This document shows, one piece after another, positions 13,364 to 14,266 of a DNA stretch of 14,266 nt. The notes under the pieces are model-generated. The model saw only the letters and a program-made list of their open reading frames with translations. It was not told the DNA's origin and did not search any database. Within the stretch, counting starts at the first letter, position 1. Every line of letters starts with the position of its first letter. Where the stretch lies: NCBI GenBank assembly GCA_008974855.1, contig BFAR01000140.1, positions 1-14,266 on the forward strand, given 5' to 3'. Source of the stretch: an archaeon MnTg01. GTDB lineage: Archaea > Thermoproteota > Nitrososphaeria > Nitrososphaerales > Nitrosopumilaceae. Position numbers and translations under genes: made by a program.

Positions 13364-13777
13364 TTAATCTTCCATATTACAAATTGGTTTGTAATGTGAA
13401 ATAGCTTTAGTTACAATTCTTTGTCGGTCTTTTTCATCTGAATTTGGCATTAGATATATTGAAAGATACAGATTTTCTTCAGAGCCAGCATGAGTCAGCC
13501 AACATTTGAATTTTTCATTTTTTGTAAAAAAATCATTTTGATTAGTTTTTTCTGATTGTTCTACGTAAATGACATTAAAGATATCTTTTTCACGAGCAAG
13601 TATCACAAAGATTACCTCATCCATTGGAGGGCCCCACTCTGCTAGTTTTATTGGTCCCAAAAACTCGTAATGAAGAATTTGAATTGTCATAAGAGTACTA
13701 AACGTTCCAAACTTTTCTTCTTTTTGGCTAGATCCGCCAATTTTGGAGCACTTCAGGTAGACCTTGTTGCTGTGCAT
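13364..13777 (-). CDS. Conserved-looking hypothetical protein, 137 aa
   Basis: I cannot name the family. I start at ATG 13777 (137 aa) rather than the ATG at 13837 (157 aa), because the longer form would run across the start codon of the divergent pilin gene and its first 20 residues are unlike the rest. Seen blocks: K-I-G-G-S-S-Q-K-E-E-K-F-G-T-F, I-L-H-Y-E-F-L-G-P-I-K-L-A-E-W-G-P-P-M-D-E-V, V-I-F-V-I-L-A-R-E-K-D, F-F-T-K-N-E-K-F-K-C-W-L-T-H-A-G-S-E-x-N-L-Y, and a terminal R-Q-R-I-V ... P-I-C-N. Rich Gly, Pro and Trp and even strand pattern suggest a compact beta protein of about one domain. There are no membrane segments. Three Cys are scattered, so a metal site is not obvious. Confidence 0.72.
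   Translation of the reverse strand: MHSNKVYLKCSKIGGSSQKEEKFGTFSTLMTIQILHYEFLGPIKLAEWGPPMDEVIFVILAREKDIFNVIYVEQSEKTNQNDFFTKNEKFKCWLTHAGSEENLYLSIYLMPNSDEKDRQRIVTKAISHYKPICNMED
13376..13395. repeat. Inverted repeat ATTACAAA-TTGG-TTTGTAAT in the 3' coding end
   Basis: Eight-nt arms ATTACAAA (13376-13383) and TTTGTAAT (13388-13395) flank a TTGG loop, covering the last codons of the 137-aa gene. The arms are the same words as in the upstream palindromes but in reversed order. It could form a hairpin in the mRNA end or be chance. Confidence 0.35.
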
Positions 13778-13791
13778 AATGCACACAAAAC

Positions 13792-13804
13792 CGGTTAACA
13801 ACCG
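13792..13804. promoter_or_regulatory. Short inverted repeat in the divergent pilin promoter region
   Basis: CGGTT-AAC-AACCG sits between two divergent starts (13777 and 13828), overlapping AACCGGTT (13789-13796). It may be a regulator site; no clear TATA box was seen for either gene here. Confidence 0.35.
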
Positions 13805-13827
13805 ACCTGAGATAGCAGTATCAACAA

Positions 13828-14266
13828 ATGAAAACAACTACCCTAAAACCAAAAGAACTGAAAACCAGTCACAAAGCAGTTGCTCCAGTTATTGCAACTC
13901 TTTTGATGGTCGCAATCGCAGTTGTGGGAGGTACAATCATCTTTGTCTTTTCACAAGGATTCTTTAGTTCCTCACAAATCAGCGGTACTCCACAAATAGA
14001 ATTAGTCCAGATACTTGGCTATGATGCAAGATCAGTAACATTACTGCAAATGCATGATGGTAATGACATGGGTCCAATAGCTGTTTCTTCGTCTGGTGAT
14101 GGTGATCCAAACGTTGAAGCTGACGAAAGAGTAGCCATTTACCTAACAAACAACAGTGTACAAAAAGTCATACTTGGTGAAATTGCATTCGGTGGATATG
14201 TCTATCAATACGTAAATGTAGCCGCAAATGGATTGGATTTTTGGAACAACCCATCAGGTAATGGAC
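13828..14266 (+). CDS. Archaeal type IV pilin-like protein (3' end outside window)
   Basis: The frame runs from ATG 13828 to the right edge, 146 codons and open. A stop in frame 5 codons upstream fixes this start. Residues 1-15 are basic (MKTTTLKPKELKTSHK), followed by A-V-A-P-V-I-A-T-L-L-M-V-A-I-A-V-V-G-G-T-I-I-F-V-F (about 17-41). This is the hallmark of archaeal type IV pilins, whose prepilin peptidase cuts just before the hydrophobic stretch (near His-Lys-Ala). After it comes SQGFFSS and a soluble head rich in Thr, Gly, Asp and aromatic residues, containing QIELVQILGYDARS, a HDGND region and EADERVAIYLTNNS, with no Cys in the visible part. It should be exported and assembled on the surface, possibly as a pilus or archaellum-like fibre. 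Codon use (more GTC and ATC) is slightly richer in G/C than its neighbours, which fits high expression. Confidence 0.87.
   Translation, partial: MKTTTLKPKELKTSHKAVAPVIATLLMVAIAVVGGTIIFVFSQGFFSSSQISGTPQIELVQILGYDARSVTLLQMHDGNDMGPIAVSSSGDGDPNVEADERVAIYLTNNSVQKVILGEIAFGGYVYQYVNVAANGLDFWNNPSGNG

Noticed and set aside
13764..13967. 67-codon plus-strand frame ahead of the pilin gene
   Set aside because: It overlaps the pilin gene in another frame and its start lies in the divergent gene; the pilin frame has a clear hallmark N-terminus.

Overview
The window looks like chromosome of an ammonia-oxidising archaeon of the Nitrososphaerota (Thaumarchaeota), most like the low-GC marine Nitrosopumilaceae. 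This is inferred from an archaeal type IV pilin N-terminus at the right edge, a TrmB-family regulator, secreted beta-propeller proteins, a CH-PPGNP-type Cys/His motif, AT-rich DNA, very small Cys-rich proteins, and TATA boxes centred about 26 nt upstream of start codons, which implies leaderless mRNAs. No rRNA, tRNA, CRISPR array, insertion sequence or integrase was seen.

Left third (1-4033, minus strand): two tandem, paralogous secreted proteins. Both have a signal peptide, a six-bladed NHL-type beta-propeller and a charged coiled-coil tail. The first (running off the left edge) carries four Ig/PKD-like repeats and a Cys/His motif inserted between propeller and coil. The second lacks these and ends in a compact beta-rich domain. 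Each is preceded by a perfect 20-bp palindrome GTTTGTAATnnATTACAAAC; a 17/20 match lies upstream of a third gene (GTG at 7812).

Centre (4196-8262): a membrane histidine kinase, probably starting at CTG, is followed by an unusual TrmB-type HTH regulator fused to a C-terminal receiver domain. Together they look like a two-component pair with a sugar-sensor-derived output. A convergent 259-aa coiled-coil protein and a small conserved-looking 107-aa protein follow.

Right half (8259-14266): a YyaL/DUF255 thioredoxin-fold protein, a stand-alone receiver (CheY-like) protein, a 90-aa helical protein, a zinc-dependent MDR alcohol dehydrogenase, and a very Lys-rich 82-aa protein. Then comes a cluster of very small genes: 37 aa; 50 aa Cys/His; 77 aa helical; 36 aa zinc ribbon. 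The window ends with a 137-aa hypothetical protein divergent from an archaeal pilin-like gene cut by the right edge. Genes are tightly packed, several pairs converge with 2-6 nt gap or overlap, and no gene-free stretch exceeds 300 nt.

The theme is signalling plus cell surface. A kinase and a TrmB-receiver regulator sit next to surface-protein genes that carry a common palindrome, and a pilin gene and a second receiver protein lie nearby. That the regulator acts on the palindrome is a hypothesis.
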